Source: Bacillus sp. E(2018)
Lineage (GTDB): Bacteria; Bacillota; Bacilli; Bacillales; Fictibacillaceae
Assembly (NCBI RefSeq): GCF_005503015.1
Contig: NZ_SCOL01000001.1
Span: 186,001 to 250,000, forward strand
DNA: 64,000 nt
Reading direction: 5' to 3'
A program made the translations under genes and the position numbers. The notes below the pieces were generated by a model, which saw only the letters and a program-made list of their open reading frames with translations, did no database searches and was not told the DNA's origin. This document shows positions 62,329 to 64,000 of the stretch, piece after piece (positions within the stretch are counted from its first letter, which is position 1; every line of letters starts with the position of its first letter).

Positions 62329-63354
62329 CTATTCTTGTTGAAGGTATCGTTTGTCTTTTAAGAACAATCTCCAGAAAATATAGAAACCTGGTGCCAAGAT
62401 GGCGAGACCTACGATATACATAATCATTAAGGAATAAAATGTTTCCGGTGCCGTAAATGCCTCATAGATCGTTAAATCAGGATATACGATGTAAGGCAGA
62501 TGAGCTAATCCATAACCTACGCTTGCAAGACCATATTGTAAAACAGTTGCTAATAGTGTAAGACGCGGCCGTCCAATTCCTGGGCGGTTTTGTTTTGGCC
62601 ACCAAAGAGAAAAGTATGCAATAAGAAAGGCGACCAATGAAAGGATAAACCAGATTTTTTGATCCATTAGATTGTCGATAAGCCAACGTGATTCTGGAGT
62701 TATGAACAATAAAGTAAAAAGCGCTGCGAGTAGTGTCAATGGTCCTAACAGAATGGCATTACTTCGATATAACCTATATGCATCCTCTTTTTTTGAAACT
62801 CTTGCGTAATCTGCTAAAAACAACGAAGAAAGATACAACTCAGATGTAAGACCGAAGAGCACATACAAATAGAGTGTTGGACTTGAGAGCAGCTTTGATA
62901 GTAATAAACTCTGTGTATCACCATCAACAGCAATGAACCCACCTTGGGAGATAGGAAGAACGGCAATTAACAAGGAGGGAATAAGCAGGCCCGAGATGCC
63001 TGAAATAATAAACATTGTTCTGCGATATCCTTGAACGGAATACGAGAACACCATAAAGGCACTTCGGATAGCAAGTAAGAAGAGAATCAATGAAACTGGA
63101 ACTAGCATGACCGTTCCAAGCGTGTAGGCACCCTTTGGAAAGAAACCAACAAACGCAACCACTAAAAGAACTAAGAACGTATTTGTAATTTCCCAAGTGG
63201 GAGATAAGAAACGATTCGCAATTCTTCCAGCCATCGTTTTATGGTTGTTGTAGATCATCGCCCAGAACCCAGCTCCAAAATCGATCGAACCAAAAATGCT
63301 ATAGATAAATATAAAGGTCCACATCATCAAAATCGCTAAAACTTCTTCACTCAT
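62329..63354 (-). CDS. cydB: Cytochrome bd-type quinol oxidase subunit II
   Basis: 341 aa, eight or nine transmembrane helices, with the CydB N terminus (FGSIDFGAGFWAM, the usual ..FDLGVG.. region), SPTWEITNTFLVL and WPKQ features. It holds the quinol oxidase partner of CydA and contributes to assembly of haem d/b595. AAAGGAGG precedes the ATG on the minus strand. It lies 16 bases downstream of cydA. It resembles the B. subtilis YthAB branch as well as CydAB; the paralogue is not certain. Confidence 0.85.
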   Translation of the reverse strand: MSEEVLAILMMWTFIFIYSIFGSIDFGAGFWAMIYNNHKTMAGRIANRFLSPTWEITNTFLVLLVVAFVGFFPKGAYTLGTVMLVPVSLILFLLAIRSAFMVFSYSVQGYRRTMFIISGISGLLIPSLLIAVLPISQGGFIAVDGDTQSLLLSKLLSSPTLYLYVLFGLTSELYLSSLFLADYARVSKKEDAYRLYRSNAILLGPLTLLAALFTLLFITPESRWLIDNLMDQKIWFILSLVAFLIAYFSLWWPKQNRPGIGRPRLTLLATVLQYGLASVGYGLAHLPYIVYPDLTIYEAFTAPETFYSLMIMYIVGLAILAPGFYIFWRLFLKDKRYLQQE

Positions 63355-63370
63355 CCTTCATACCTCCTTT

Positions 63371-64000
63371 CTAACTTTGAAGTTTTTCCATATCTTTTGA
63401 TACAGGATTTCGTTTGAAATAAGCCGTTAAAATTAAAACGGTTAACACACTGAGTAACGCATATAGACCTAAGAATAAAAGGAAGAGTACGCCAAGATCT
63501 TCATTCTTAGTCGCAGCTTCGGCAGTCGTCTGAACGCGATAGATGGTCCATGGCTGTCTTCCGCTACAGCTGAATACCCAGCCGAACTCAATGCCGAGCA
63601 TAGAGAGAGGTCCAGATAAAACAAGCGACCATAGCAGCCATTTTGGAAAGGGTTTTCCTCTTCTTTTTACGAAGAACCACCAGTAGGCTAAAGCCACTGC
63701 TGCAAGCCCTAATAAAAGAGTTCCAATCCCGACCATTAAGTTAAAGAGCGTGTGTACATAAAAAGGTGGCCATGTTTCTCGAGGAAACTCGTACAGTCCT
63801 TTTACCTCTGTATCAAACTTTCCAGCAGCAAGCCAGCTGAGTGCCCAAGGTATTTCAATTCCGTACTTCACTTCCTCGGTCTTCGGATCTGTATACCCTC
63901 CGATTGCAAGTGGTGCATACCTTTGTGTCTCAAACAGCCCTTCTGCAGCTGCTAGTTTTTCAGGAGAGTGCTGGTGCAGGATCTGCGCTGAATGATGACC
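63371..64000 (-). CDS. cydA: Cytochrome bd-type quinol oxidase subunit I, 3' part only
   Basis: The reading frame is open from 64000, where the window cuts off the N-terminal half including the haem b558 ligands. The visible 209 residues include HQHSPEKLAAAEGLFETQ, the Q-loop-adjacent stretch GIEIPWALSWLA, several transmembrane helices and GRQPWTIYRV, a conserved CydA motif. It is followed by cydB. Reduces O2 to water using menaquinol; expression control lies outside the window. Confidence 0.9.
   Translation of the reverse strand, partial: GHHSAQILHQHSPEKLAAAEGLFETQRYAPLAIGGYTDPKTEEVKYGIEIPWALSWLAAGKFDTEVKGLYEFPRETWPPFYVHTLFNLMVGIGTLLLGLAAVALAYWWFFVKRRGKPFPKWLLWSLVLSGPLSMLGIEFGWVFSCSGRQPWTIYRVQTTAEAATKNEDLGVLFLLFLGLYALLSVLTVLILTAYFKRNPVSKDMEKLQS

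Overview
The window is a chromosomal stretch from a low-to-moderate GC, endospore-forming member of the Bacillaceae. The evidence is an alpha/beta-type spore protein gene, sporulation membrane genes (ytfJ, ytrH, ytrI, ytvI, ytaF, ytxC), strong GGAGG ribosome sites, TTG/GTG/ATT starts, and a gene order that follows the Bacillus subtilis thiI-to-thrS-rplT segment almost gene for gene. I cannot fix the genus from sequence alone; Fictibacillus or a near relative is only a guess. No prophage, insertion sequence, CRISPR array, rRNA or tRNA gene was seen.

Layout. 1-5 kb: cysteine desulfurase-thiI, SASP, acyl-CoA synthetase. 5-14 kb: amidohydrolase, NAD kinase, ytfIJ, tpx, ytxK-ackA, GNAT, EcsC-like protein, moaB. 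14-21.5 kb: argGH, a 53-aa gene, ald, ytkL, a small membrane protein, ytoI. 21.5-27.6 kb: ytpI, nrnA, ytrHI, dnaE. 27.6-41.2 kb is the carbon-metabolism core: malic enzyme, a GntR regulator, accDA, pfkA, pyk, then fxsA, ytvI, ytwI, citZ-icd-mdh and a MaoC hydratase. 41.4-48.9 kb: phoPR, polA-mutM-ytaF-coaE. 49-54.3 kb: gapB, speD, a cytosolic protein, nrdR, dnaB-dnaI. 54.4-58.1 kb: mqnC and a two-gene amino-acid ABC transporter (apparently added relative to B. subtilis), then ytxC. 58.1-62.3 kb: T-box-thrS, then infC-rpmI-rplT and ysdA. The window closes with a cydA(partial)-cydB operon on the minus strand.

How the parts work together. Glycolysis (pfkA, pyk), the TCA branch (citZ, icd, mdh), overflow (ackA), malate decarboxylation (malic enzyme), the first step of fatty acid synthesis (accDA) and gluconeogenesis (gapB) sit close together. 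The intergenic DNA carries matching control signals: cre-like sites (ackA, maoC, citZ leader, inside ytcI), a CcpN-box pair on the gapB promoter, a FadR-type palindrome in the malic enzyme leader next to a GntR gene, PHO-box arrays around phoPR, and ARG boxes at argGH.

The most unusual signals are in non-coding DNA. (1) A 21-bp-period four-copy repeat lies between thrS and infC. (2) A structured speD leader has a C5 tract that can pair with the G5 ribosome site. (3) Inverted repeats cover the ribosome site of several genes (ytaF, a 53-aa gene, a small membrane protein). (4) infC starts with ATT placed exactly in the loop of a 6-bp inverted repeat. (5) An about 140-bp dispersed repeat occurs twice in opposite orientations with a compensatory base change. 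(6) A futalosine-pathway gene (mqnC) sits where B. subtilis has none. I see no wholly novel multi-gene system.
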